Shown here: positions 40,650-50,200 of the stretch, piece by piece
How the letters are laid out: the number at the start of each line of letters is the position of its first letter
Numbering within the stretch: the stretch's first letter is position 1
Assembly (NCBI GenBank): GCA_947599925.1
Contig: CANQFT010000010.1
Coordinates: forward strand, 1-62,267
Source: an uncultured Oscillospiraceae bacterium
GTDB taxonomy: Bacteria; Bacillota; Clostridia; Oscillospirales; Oscillospiraceae
Direction: 5' to 3'
Length of the DNA: 62,267 nt
Position numbers and translations under genes: made by a program
The notes under the pieces: model-generated
Told to the model about the DNA's origin: nothing
The model's input: the letters and a program-made list of their open reading frames with translations, nothing else
Databases searched by the model: none

Positions 40650-40687
40650 GCGCCGCCCATTTGACCAGAGAGAGAGGGGGGACCGGC

Positions 40688-41593
40688 ATGGGGGACCAAA
40701 CCGCCTTTTCCAGACTGCACCCGGCAGTGAGCTTTGCCTACTTCGCGCTGGTCCTGCTCCTGTCCATGTTTTTGCTCCACCCCATCGCCCTGGGCGTCAC
40801 CTTGGTGAGCGCCCTCTGCTGTGCCGCGGGACTGGAGGGCCCCGGCGCCCTGGCCCGGCGGCTTGTCTGGCTGGCGCCTATGATGCTCCTGGCGGCCATC
40901 CTGAACCCGGCCTTCAACCACGCCGGGGTCACCGTGCTGGCCTACCTGCCCAGCGGCAACCCCTTGACCCTTGAGAGCGTGCTCTACGGCCTCGCGGCGG
41001 CGGGGATGCTGGGGGCGGTGGTCTTGTGGTTCGTCTGCTTCAGCGCCGTGATGACCTCGGACAAGCTGATCTGTCTCTTTGGCCGGCTGGTCCCCGCGCT
41101 GTCGCTGGTGATCACCATGGCCCTCCGCTTCGTGCCCCGCTTCGCCCGCCAGTTCCGGGCGGTGTGGGACGCCCGGACCTGCCTCGGCCTGGACCGGGCG
41201 GGGAAAGGCCCCCTCCGGGCCCTCCGCTCCGCCGCCGCCTGCCTGGGCACCGTCCTCTCCTGGTCCCTGGAAAACGCCGTGGACGCCGCCGACTCCATGA
41301 AGAGCCGGGGCTACGGTCTGCCGGGCCGCACCTCCTTCGCCCTCTACCGCTTCACCCGGCGGGACTGGCGGGTCCTGGCCTGGCTCCTGACCTGCGGAGC
41401 CCTCCTGCTCGCAGGCTGGGCCGCCGGGGGCTTTCGCTGGCGGTATTTCCCAAGTGTAAAGGGAACCGCCCTCACACCTCTTGGCGCCGCCCTCTTTGCC
41501 CTCTACCTCGCCCTCTGCCTGACCCCGTTGGCCCTCAACGCCTGGGACGGGCTGCGCTGGCGGCGGTGGGACCGGGGAAAGGCGGTGGCGTGA
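40688..41593 (+). CDS. ecfT: ECF transporter transmembrane component
   Basis: 301 residues of the EcfT/CbiQ family: LHPAVSFAYFALVLLLSMF, the membrane core, and the cytoplasmic coupling helix with DARTCLGLDR and DAADSMKSRGYG, both containing the conserved (A/S)RG-like motif that contacts the ATPases. It couples ATP hydrolysis to the substrate-binding S component. GAGGGGGGA precedes ATG 40688. Its stop overlaps the ATG of the ATPase fusion by one base. Confidence 0.93.
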   Translation: MGDQTAFSRLHPAVSFAYFALVLLLSMFLLHPIALGVTLVSALCCAAGLEGPGALARRLVWLAPMMLLAAILNPAFNHAGVTVLAYLPSGNPLTLESVLYGLAAAGMLGAVVLWFVCFSAVMTSDKLICLFGRLVPALSLVITMALRFVPRFARQFRAVWDARTCLGLDRAGKGPLRALRSAAACLGTVLSWSLENAVDAADSMKSRGYGLPGRTSFALYRFTRRDWRVLAWLLTCGALLLAGWAAGGFRWRYFPSVKGTALTPLGAALFALYLALCLTPLALNAWDGLRWRRWDRGKAVA

Positions 41594-43986
41594 TGGCGCT
41601 GTTTTCCCTGCGGCAGCTGGGCTTCACCTATCCCGGCCGGAGCGCCCCGGCCCTCGCCGGGGTGGACCTGGAGATCGAGCCCGGCGCGTTCCTGGTGTTG
41701 TGCGGGCCCTCCGGCTGTGGCAAATCCACCCTCCTTCGCCAGTTGAAAACAGACCTGACCCCTCACGGCGCGGCCACAGGCCAGGTGTTCTTCCGGGACA
41801 GGCCCCTGGGGGAGTGGGACCGCCGGGCCCAGACCCAGTCCATCGGCTTCGTGCTCCAGTCGCCGGACAACCAGCTCGTCACCGACAAAGTCTGGCACGA
41901 GCTGGCCTTTGGACTGGAGAGCCTGGGCCTGGACACCCCCACCATCCGCCGCCGGGTGGCGGAGATGGCCTCGTTTTTCGGCATCCAAAGCTGGTTTCAC
42001 CGGGACGTCTCCCAGCTCTCCGGCGGACAAAAGCAACTGCTGAACCTGGCCGCGGCCATGGTCCTCCAACCCCAGGCGCTGATCCTGGACGAACCCACCG
42101 CCCAGCTCGACCCCATCGCCGCCGCCGACTTTCTGGCGACCCTGGGCAAGCTGAACCGGGACCTGGGCACCACCATCCTCCTCAGCGAGCACCGGCTGGA
42201 GGAGGCCCTGCCCCTGGCCGGCCAGGTGGCGGTGCTGGACGGGGGCCGGGTCCTGGCCGCCGGAACGCCCCAGGCGGTGTGCCTGGCTCTGCGGGCGGAA
42301 AACCACCCCATGTTCTCCGCCATGCCCGTGCCCGCGCGGGTCTGGGCGGCGGCGGAGGAGGCGGGGCAGAACTGCCCCATCACCGTCCGGGAGGGGAGGA
42401 CCTGGCTGGCGGACTACGCCCGCCGCCGGGGTCTGAAAGAGGTGCCCGCCCAAGACGCCCCAACATCTGTAAAGGAAATCGCCATTACAGCGGATTCCCT
42501 CTGGTTCCGCTACGAGAAAGACGGCGAAGATATTGTAAAGGAGTTGTCCTTTACAGTTCACAGAGGCGAGTTCCTGGCGCTCCTGGGGGGCAACGGCACG
42601 GGAAAGAGCACCGTCCTCAAGCTGCTGGCGGGACTTCTGCGGCCCCAGCGCGGCGCTGTGACCGCCTCCGGCTCCGTGGGCCTGCTGCCCCAGGACCCCA
42701 GGACGTTGTTTGTGAAAAAAACACTGCGCCAGGAGCTTTTGGAGGTGGCCTCCGGGCCGTCCCGCCTGGCGGAAGTGGCGGCGCTGTGTGAGCTGGAGCC
42801 CCTGCTGGACCGCCATCCCTACGACCTCTCCGGCGGGGAACAGCAGCGCGCGGCGCTGGCCAAGGTCCTGCTGACAGGCCCGGACATCCTGCTGCTGGAC
42901 GAGCCCACCAAGGGCCTGGACGCCGCCTTTAAGCATTCCCTGGCCCAGACCTTGCGCCGCCTGACCCAGCGGGGCGTTGCCCTGGTCATGGTCAGCCACG
43001 ACGTGGAGTTTTGCGCCCAATACGCCCACCGCTGTGCCCTCCTCTTTGACGGGGAGATCGTGGCGGAGGGCCCGCCCCGGACCTTTTTCTCCGGCAACAG
43101 CTTTTATACCACCGCCGCCAACCGCATGGCCCGCGACCTTCTGCCCCAGGCTGTGACGGTGCCCGACCTGATCGCGGCCTGCGGCGGCGTCCCGCCCCAG
43201 CCCGGCGGCCCGGCGCGGAAGGGTCCCCCTGCGCCGGAAAACGTCGCGCCGCCGTCGCCTCCGGCCCCGCCGCCTGGCCCCAGACGCCCTCTGTCCAGAC
43301 GCTCCGCCCTCTCCGTGCTCTTTTTCCTGCTGTTGGTCCCCGTGACCCTTGTGCTGGGCCAGCTCTATCTGGACAGCCGGAAATTCTACCTCACCGCCCT
43401 CTTGGTGATGCTGGAGTGCATGGTGCCCTTCTTCGTGGCCTTTGAGGGGCGGCGGCCCCAGGCCAGGGAACTGGTCCTGCTGGCCACCCTCTGCGCCCTG
43501 GGGGTCGCCGGCCGGGCCGCCTTTTTCATGCTGCCCGAGTGCAAGCCGGTGGCGGCGCTGACGGTGGTCTCCGGCGCGGCCCTGGGCGGGGAGGCGGGAT
43601 TTCTGGTGGGAGCCGCCACCATGCTCTTGTCCAATATGTTGTTGGCCCAGGGGCCCTGGACGCCGTGGCAGATGTTCGCCATGGGTCTGATCGGCTTCCT
43701 GGCCGGCGCGCTCTTCCGCCGGGGACCGCTGCCCCGTAAGCGCTGGCCCATGGCCCTTTACGGCGCCTTGGCCGCGCTGACGCTCTACGGCGGACTGTTG
43801 AACGTCCAGTCCGCCCTCTTTGTCAGCCACACCGTCACCCCCGGCATCCTCTGGAGCGCCATCGCCGTGGGCTTTCCCATGGACCTGGTCCACGCCCTGT
43901 CCACCTTTCTCTTCCTCTTCCTGGGCGGCGAGGCCATGCTGGACAAGCTGGAGCGGATCCGGACCAAATACGGCCTGACCACTTGA
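41593..43986 (+). CDS. Triple fusion of two ECF ATPases and a substrate-binding S component
   Basis: 797 residues. ATPase 1 (about 1-270) has Walker A GPSGCGKST, signature LSGGQKQ and Walker B ALILDEPTAQLD. ATPase 2 (300-525) has GGNGTGKST near 331, LSGGEQQRAALAK and ILLLDEPTKGLD. A Pro-rich linker (about 531-571) leads to a C-terminal membrane domain (573-797) of six helices, typical of an ECF S component (GAALGGEAGFLVGAATMLLSNML). With EcfT this makes a complete vitamin transporter in two chains. The cobalamin riboswitch and the DUF4430 protein point to B12 or cobinamide as substrate, similar to CbrTUV systems. Confidence 0.93.
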   Translation: MALFSLRQLGFTYPGRSAPALAGVDLEIEPGAFLVLCGPSGCGKSTLLRQLKTDLTPHGAATGQVFFRDRPLGEWDRRAQTQSIGFVLQSPDNQLVTDKVWHELAFGLESLGLDTPTIRRRVAEMASFFGIQSWFHRDVSQLSGGQKQLLNLAAAMVLQPQALILDEPTAQLDPIAAADFLATLGKLNRDLGTTILLSEHRLEEALPLAGQVAVLDGGRVLAAGTPQAVCLALRAENHPMFSAMPVPARVWAAAEEAGQNCPITVREGRTWLADYARRRGLKEVPAQDAPTSVKEIAITADSLWFRYEKDGEDIVKELSFTVHRGEFLALLGGNGTGKSTVLKLLAGLLRPQRGAVTASGSVGLLPQDPRTLFVKKTLRQELLEVASGPSRLAEVAALCELEPLLDRHPYDLSGGEQQRAALAKVLLTGPDILLLDEPTKGLDAAFKHSLAQTLRRLTQRGVALVMVSHDVEFCAQYAHRCALLFDGEIVAEGPPRTFFSGNSFYTTAANRMARDLLPQAVTVPDLIAACGGVPPQPGGPARKGPPAPENVAPPSPPAPPPGPRRPLSRRSALSVLFFLLLVPVTLVLGQLYLDSRKFYLTALLVMLECMVPFFVAFEGRRPQARELVLLATLCALGVAGRAAFFMLPECKPVAALTVVSGAALGGEAGFLVGAATMLLSNMLLAQGPWTPWQMFAMGLIGFLAGALFRRGPLPRKRWPMALYGALAALTLYGGLLNVQSALFVSHTVTPGILWSAIAVGFPMDLVHALSTFLFLFLGGEAMLDKLERIRTKYGLTT

Positions 43987-44011
43987 ATGGCCCCTCCGCC
44001 ACCAAACTCCC

Positions 44012-44287
44012 TCAGCGGCCCAGCCAGTCCTCCAGCACGTCGTCCAGTGTGGCGGGGGAGACCTGGCCCCGCTCCAGCAGGTCCAGCAGCGCCGCCGCGT
44101 CCAAACCGCTGGTGGTCACATGGCGGCGGCGAGATCTCTCTCCGGTGCGGCAGTCGATCACATCCACGCCGTAACTCTCCCGCCGGACCCCCTCCACCTC
44201 GATGCTCTCCCTCACCAGCCCGTACCGCCACAGCTTCTCCGCCTGTCCCCGGCGGCCTTCCAACATTCCCCAATTCGCCCCATTCAT
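44012..44287 (-). CDS. DUF6514 family protein
   Basis: A 91-residue soluble protein: KLWRYGLVRESIEVEGVRRESYGVDVIDCRTGE, then HVTTSGLDAAALLDLLERGQVSPATLDDVLEDWL. This split pattern (a beta-rich first half, a helical VTTS...LLxLL...V.P..L.DV.EDWL second half) is what I recall of DUF6514, a small conserved Clostridia family of unknown function. ATG 44287 has GAGGAGG upstream. It converges with the ECF operon and diverges from purB. Confidence 0.75.
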   Translation of the reverse strand: MNGANWGMLEGRRGQAEKLWRYGLVRESIEVEGVRRESYGVDVIDCRTGERSRRRHVTTSGLDAAALLDLLERGQVSPATLDDVLEDWLGR

Positions 44288-44426
44288 GCGCTTTTCCTCC
44301 TCGTTCCTCCGTCTTTTTCTATGATCATACAGGATTTCTCCGCTCCTGTCTGTCGTTTTCTGACGAGGAAGCAAAAAATTTTCCGCCCGTCCGTCGCCCC
44401 GCGCCCGAAGCCCCGGCAAATGGGGG

Positions 44427-44455
44427 TTGTGCCCGGCTGGAATTTATGGTAGGAT
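44427..44455 (+). promoter_or_regulatory. Promoter of purB
   Basis: TTGTGC (44427-44432), 17-nt spacer and TAGGAT (44450-44455). Both boxes are moderate matches. Confidence 0.55.
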
Positions 44456-44492
44456 TAGCATGAAATACACCACAGAAACGAGGTCGAACACC

Positions 44493-45932
44493 ATGAAGGA
44501 CCGCTACGAGAGCCCGCTGTCCGGCCGGTACGCCAGCCGGGAGATGCAGTACATCTTTTCCCCGGACAAGAAGTTCTCCACCTGGCGGCGGCTGTGGGTG
44601 GCCCTGGCCCGCGGAGAGATGGAACTGGGCCTGCCGGTGACCCAGGAGCAGGTGGACGAGTTGGAGGCCCACGCGGACGCCTCCTGCATTGACTACGACC
44701 TGGCCGCCCAGAAGGAGCGGGAACTGCGCCACGACGTGATGGCCCACATCCACACCTACGGCGTCCAGTGCCCCACGGCCATGCCCATTATCCACCTTGG
44801 CGCCACCAGTTGCTATGTGGGGGACAACACCGACGTGATCCTCATGCGGGAGGCCCTGCTTCTGGTGCGGAACAAGCTGGTCCGGGTGCTGGACAAGCTG
44901 GCCGCCTTCGCCGACAAGTACAAAGCCTTGCCCACCCTTGGTTTTACGCACTTCCAGAGCGCCCAGATGGTCACCGTGGGCAAGCGGGCCACCCTCTGGA
45001 TGAACGAACTGCTGATGGACTTGGACGAGGTGGAGTACCGCCTGTCCACCCTGAAACTCCTGGGCTCCAAGGGCACCACCGGCACCCAGGCCAGCTTTTT
45101 GGAGCTCTTCGGCGGCGACCACGAAAAGGTCAAGGCCCTGGAGGAGAAGATCGCCCGCGAGATGGGCTTTGCCGGCGTGGTCCCCGTCTCCGGCCAGACC
45201 TATTCCCGCAAGGTGGACTACAACATTCTCTCCACTCTCTCCGGCGTCGCCCAGTCCGCCAGCAAATTCGCCACCGACCTGCGGCTGCTGTGCCACTTGA
45301 AAGAGGTGGAAGAGCCCTTTGAGAAAAACCAGATCGGCTCCTCCGCCATGCCCTACAAGCGCAACCCCATGCGCTGTGAGCGCATCTGTTCCCTGGCCCG
45401 CTATGTGATGTGCGACGTGATGAACGGCGCCGTCACCGCCTCCAGCCAGTGGTTCGAGCGCACCCTGGACGACTCCGCCAACAAGCGCCTCAGCGTGCCG
45501 GAGGCGTTTTTGGCCGTGGACGCCATCCTGAACATCTACGAAAACGTGGCCGGCGGTCTTATCGTCCACGAAAAGGTCATCGAAAAGCACGTCATGGAGG
45601 AACTGCCCTTCATGGCCTCGGAGAACATTATGATGGACGCGGTGAAGCGGGGCGGCGACCGCCAGGCCCTCCACGAGCGCATCCGCGTCCTGTCCATCGA
45701 GGCGGGCAAGCAGGTCAAGGACGAGGGCAAGCCCAACGACCTCATCGACCGCGTCGCCGCCGACCCCATGTTCGGCCTGGACCGGGAAGCGCTGATGGCC
45801 CACATGGAGCCCAGCCGCTACATCGGCCGCTGCCCGGAGCAGGTAGACGACTTTTTGGCCCGCTGTGTCCGGCCCGTGCTGGACAAATACGCCTCCGCCC
45901 TCTCCGGCGAGGCCGTGGCCCTGACGGTCTGA
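44493..45932 (+). CDS. purB: Adenylosuccinate lyase
   Basis: About 479 residues. It splits SAICAR to AICAR and adenylosuccinate to AMP, completing purine synthesis together with the operon 30 kb away. Motifs: YESPLSGRYAS at the start, HLGATSCYVGDNTD, TLGFTHFQSAQMVTVGKRA, and the fumarase/aspartase signature GSSAMPYKRNPMRCE. ATG 44493 was preferred to ATG 44460 because it gives the normal family N-terminus and AGGT upstream. It has its own promoter and ends at a strong bidirectional terminator. Confidence 0.96.
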   Translation: MKDRYESPLSGRYASREMQYIFSPDKKFSTWRRLWVALARGEMELGLPVTQEQVDELEAHADASCIDYDLAAQKERELRHDVMAHIHTYGVQCPTAMPIIHLGATSCYVGDNTDVILMREALLLVRNKLVRVLDKLAAFADKYKALPTLGFTHFQSAQMVTVGKRATLWMNELLMDLDEVEYRLSTLKLLGSKGTTGTQASFLELFGGDHEKVKALEEKIAREMGFAGVVPVSGQTYSRKVDYNILSTLSGVAQSASKFATDLRLLCHLKEVEEPFEKNQIGSSAMPYKRNPMRCERICSLARYVMCDVMNGAVTASSQWFERTLDDSANKRLSVPEAFLAVDAILNIYENVAGGLIVHEKVIEKHVMEELPFMASENIMMDAVKRGGDRQALHERIRVLSIEAGKQVKDEGKPNDLIDRVAADPMFGLDREALMAHMEPSRYIGRCPEQVDDFLARCVRPVLDKYASALSGEAVALTV

Positions 45933-45960
45933 CCGGCCCCGCGTGCCCCATCCGCCCCTC

Positions 45961-46006
45961 AAAGAACGCCCCGGCCACCTCTCCCAGTGGCCGGGGCGCT
46001 CTTTTC
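45961..46006. terminator. Bidirectional terminator between purB and spoIIP
   Basis: Stem CGCCCCGGCCAC (45967-45978) with its complement (45987-45998), flanked by AAAGA and TCTTTT. The stem is identical to the inner stem of repeat copy A at 16404-16431, with a different loop. Confidence 0.9.
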
Positions 46007-46016
46007 GCACCCGCCT

Positions 46017-47135
46017 CTACTGCCGCCCCAGCAGGGTCAGGAGCAGCGGCGCGGTGTCCTGGGCGAAGGTCCTGGCCGCCGTCAGGGCTTCCTGCAGACT
46101 GTTGCCGTGACTGCCCACCTCCACCAGCAGACTGCCGGGGGAGAGATCTTGGTTGTAGTGGGACTTTCGCAGGGTGATGGGCCGGGCCAGGGTAGGGGAG
46201 CGCCCGTTGAGTTCCCGCTCCAGCGCCATGGCGAGGGCCAGATTCTTCCGCCAGTCGGGGTGGGTGCCGTCGGTCTCCCCGGTGCCCACCACCAGCATCA
46301 CCTGGGCGCAGTCGGGCAGGCTTTCCTGATCGGCCACCACCTTGTAGACCGTGCCCTCGCCGCTCGCCAGAGCGTCCCTGTGAACGTCCAGCACCACGCC
46401 GATGGAGGGATAGGCCGCCAGATACTCCTCCACCGTCTGCCTGGAGCGGGTGTACGCGCCGTTGTAGCTGGGGTAGTCGTGCAGAGTGCGGTCGTGAAGC
46501 ACGTTCAGCCCCGCCTGGGCGAAGGCCGCCGCCATCTCGTCCCCCACGCGGACCACGTTGTGGGCGTCGTCGGTGGTGCGGTAGGGGTCGCTCTCGCTGT
46601 AAAGGTCCTGGCCAGACTGGGTGTAGCTCTCGGTGGCGTGGGTGTGGACGATCAGGATCTCCGGCCCCTTGCCCTCACCGGAGAGGACCACCGGCTCTTG
46701 GGCCAGAGCCTCCATGTCCACGGCCTGGCTGGTGGGGTTGTAGAGAAAGACCCCGCCGGCAGAGGGATAGGAGCCGTCCAACGCCGGCGAAATGGTCTGC
46801 GCCACCACGCGCTGGTCCTGGCCCTGCGGAGCGGGGATGTTCTCCTCTTCCTCCGGCTCCGGGACCTGGGAGGGGAGGGGCTCTGAGACGTTTTCCGGCC
46901 CGTCCGTGGGCTGGACCTGGGCGGCCTCGCCTGTAAAGGTAAGTACCTTGCCATGCCGCAAATAGGGCGACTGCCCCACCAGCAGCCGTTCCCAGAGGGC
47001 CGTGGCGCCGTCGGAGGGCCCGGCGGCCGCCAGATCCGCCGCCGCCTCCGACCCGGAGATCCCCGCCAGACACAAAATGCCCATGCCCGCCAGCAGCAGT
47101 GCCGCGACCCGCCGGGACAGCTTGGCCCATTTCAT
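46017..47135 (-). CDS. spoIIP: Stage II sporulation protein P
   Basis: 372 residues. After a short cytoplasmic start, one membrane helix (about 10-30) anchors the protein; a Glu/Pro-rich linker (75-105) leads to the SpoIIP amidase domain with ILIVHTHATESY (metal His), VGDEMAAAFAQAGLNVLHDRTLHD, SIGVVLDVHRDAL and LVEVGSHGNSLQEA. SpoIIP is a peptidoglycan amidase/endopeptidase working with SpoIID and SpoIIM in septal thinning and engulfment. GAAAGGAGGGGG precedes the ATG. It is direct evidence that the lineage carries sporulation genes. Confidence 0.93.
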   Translation of the reverse strand: MKWAKLSRRVAALLLAGMGILCLAGISGSEAAADLAAAGPSDGATALWERLLVGQSPYLRHGKVLTFTGEAAQVQPTDGPENVSEPLPSQVPEPEEEENIPAPQGQDQRVVAQTISPALDGSYPSAGGVFLYNPTSQAVDMEALAQEPVVLSGEGKGPEILIVHTHATESYTQSGQDLYSESDPYRTTDDAHNVVRVGDEMAAAFAQAGLNVLHDRTLHDYPSYNGAYTRSRQTVEEYLAAYPSIGVVLDVHRDALASGEGTVYKVVADQESLPDCAQVMLVVGTGETDGTHPDWRKNLALAMALERELNGRSPTLARPITLRKSHYNQDLSPGSLLVEVGSHGNSLQEALTAARTFAQDTAPLLLTLLGRQ

Positions 47136-47209
47136 CGCGCCCCCTCCTTTCTTCCCCAGCCTATGCCGGCCCGGCCCGGACTAGAACCGCGGCGCGGCCA
47201 AGAAAAGAA

Positions 47210-47238
47210 TTGCATTATTTGTTTTGATTTGGTATAAT
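47210..47238 (+). promoter_or_regulatory. Promoter of the smc operon
   Basis: TTGCAT (47210-47215), 17-nt spacer and TATAAT (47233-47238), about 40 bases before the smc start. Confidence 0.88.
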
Positions 47239-47277
47239 GAATCAATTCTTGAATGCGGGAAGGGGAGGTGTGTCCTT

Positions 47278-50200
47278 TTGTACCTGAAAGCGCTTGAGAT
47301 ACAGGGCTTCAAGTCCTTTCCCGAAAAGACCGTCCTGACCTTTGGCGAGGACATCACCGCCATCGTGGGGCCGAACGGCTCCGGCAAATCCAACATCTCC
47401 GACGCCATCCGCTGGGTCATGGGGGAGCAGTCCACCAAGGCCCTGCGGGGCACCAAGATGGAGGACGTGATCTTTGACGGCACCGCCAAGCGCAAGGGGA
47501 TGGGCTTTGCGGAGGTATCTCTGGTGCTGGACAACACCAGCCATATGTTCGACCTGGAGGAGACCGAGGTCATGGTGACCCGGCGGTACTACCGCTCCGG
47601 GGAGAGCGAATACTTCATCAACCGCCGCGCCGCCCGTCTGCGGGACATCAACGAGCTCTTCATGGACACCGGCCTTGGCCGGGAGGGGTATTCCAACATC
47701 GGCCAGGGCAAGATAGACGAGATCCTGTCGGTGAAGTCCGCCGACCGCCGCGAGGTCTTTGAGGAGGCCGCGGGCATCTCCCGCTTCCGCCACCGCAAGG
47801 AGGAGGCCGAGCGCAAGCTGGCCCGCACGGAGGAAAACCTCCTGCGGGTCAAGGACAAGATCGACGAGTTGGAGCTCCAGGTGGAGCCCCTGCGAAAGCA
47901 GTCGGAAAAGGCCAGGAAGTTCCTCATCCTCCGGGACGAGCTCCGCGGCCTGGAGATCTCCGTCTGGCTGGAACAGTTGGAGAAGATCCGGGTCAACAGC
48001 CTCAAGGTCCTCAGCGACTTTGACGCCGCCGTCCGGGACAAAGAAACAGCCCAGGCCGAGCTGCAGGAGCTCTACCAGGCCGCCGAGGGCTTCGCCGCCG
48101 CCATCCGGGACAAGGACCTGGAGACCGACCAGGTCCGCTTTGAACTCTCCCGCCAGGAGACCGACGTCAGCGAGATGGAGAGCGCCGTGGCCGTCATCAA
48201 AAACCAGATCAAAAACAACATCGAAAACACCCAGCGCATCCAGCAGGAACTGTCCCAGCAGGAGGGCCGGGCGGGCTCCATCAACGCCCAGATCGCCGAG
48301 GGCCAGGCCAAGATCGAGGCCATCGTCCGGGACATGGCGGCCCTGCGCCAGACCTTGGACCGCCACGCCCAGGAGGCGGAGGAGGCCGGCCGCACCGCCG
48401 GCACCCTGGCCGACGAGTTGGAGACCCTGCGCCGCAAGCAGGCCATGGAGACCGCCTCCGCCGCCGAGGCCCGGGCCCTCCTCTCCGCCCTCACCGCCGC
48501 CGCCCAGGAGATCTTCGACCGGGAGGAGGCGGTGGGCAAGGAGCTCATCGCCCAAAAAGAGCGCCTGGAACAGCTCTCCGCCGACCGGGACGGCGTGCGG
48601 GAGGAACTGGACAAGGCCCAGGAGGACAAGGACTCCCTGGCCAACGTCATCTCCGGCTACACCCTCCGTCTCCAGAGCCGGGAGCGGAAGGCCCGCGACG
48701 CGGAGGAGACCCATCGCGGCCTCCAGATGGACCAGAACAACCTCCAATCCCGCATCCGTATGCTCTCCGAGATGGAAAAGCTCTACGAGGGCTACTCCAA
48801 ATCCGTCAAGCTGGTGATGGCCGAGGCCGAGCGGGGCAGTCTCCAGGGCATCCACGGCCCCGTGGCCGGACTTTTGAAGGTCCCCGACGAATACGCCGTC
48901 GCCATTGAGATCGCCCTGGGCAACGCCATGCAGAACCTTGTGGTGGACACCGAGGACAACGCCAAAAAAGCCATCGGCTACCTCAAGCGGCGGGACGGCG
49001 GGCGGTGTACCTTCCTCCCCTTGAACGCCATCCGGGGCCGGACCTTCCAGGACGAGGCGGTGGTGGACGAGCCCGGCTTCATCGGCCTGGGCGACGAGCT
49101 CATCACCTTCGACAAGCAATACCAGACCGTCTTTTCCAGTCTCCTGGGCGGCATCGTCATCGCCAAGGACCTGGACAGAGCGGTGGACATGGCCCGCAAG
49201 TACGGCTACCGCTTCAAGATCGTCACCCTGGACGGCCAGGTGGTCAATCCCGGCGGCTCCATGACCGGCGGCTCGGTCTCCCGCAGCGCGGGCATTTTGA
49301 GCCGCGCCAACGAGCTCCAGCGCCTTGGCGAGCAGATGACGGCCCTGGAGGAAAAGCTCCGCCAAAGCGCCAAAGCCTTGGAGGAGGCCAACCGGGAGCG
49401 CACCGCCGCCGCCTACGAGTTGGAGGCCGCCCAGGGCCAGGAGCGGGAGCACGAAAACGCGATCCTGCAGTTGACCGAGCGGCTGGAAGCCGCCCAGCGC
49501 GCCCTCTCCGAAGCCCAACAGCACCAGTCCGGGCTCCAGCGGGAGCTGGACCAGCTCCAATCCCGCGGCGCCCAGACCCAGACCGATACCCAGCAGGCCA
49601 AGGACCGCATCGAGGCCCTGGAGGGCTCCGCCGCCGCCATCGAGGCCCAGGCCCAGAGCAAGGCCCAGGGCCAGACCAGGCTCCAGCAGACCCTGGCCGA
49701 GCTCAGCCGCCAGATGGCCGATGGCAATGCGCGGCTGGCGGCCCTGGAGGGGGAGAAGGCGGCCTCGGAGACCGCGCTCACCCAGCTGCAGGCCCTCCAC
49801 CGGGACATCGCCGGCGACCGGGCCCAGCGGCTTCAGATGATCGCCGATTTCGAGGCGCAGAACGAGGCCCACCAGCAGGAGATCGCGGAAAAGGAGCGCC
49901 AGCTTCAGGCCATCCGGGACGGCAGCCGGGAAAAAAGCGAGCGCATCCGCAAGCTGGCCCAGGAAAAGCTGGAACTGGAGGGCAAGCGCAACCAGGCCGA
50001 CCGGGAGAGCCGGGACAAGGCCGGCCAGCTCCAGAGCATGGAGCGGCAGGTCTCCATCCTGGAGCAGAAAAAGCTCTCCGCCGCCATGGAGGAAAAGCAG
50101 ATCCTGGACAAACTCTGGGACAGCTACGAGCTCTCCCACGAGGCCGCCAAGGCCCAGCGACAGCCCATCGAGGATATGCGCGCCGCCCAGAAGCGCGTCG

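Noticed and set aside
47136-47200. Sigma-E promoter for spoIIP (CATAGGCT)
   Set aside because: A -10-like CATAnnnT exists on the minus strand, but no matching -35 could be found; too weak to report.
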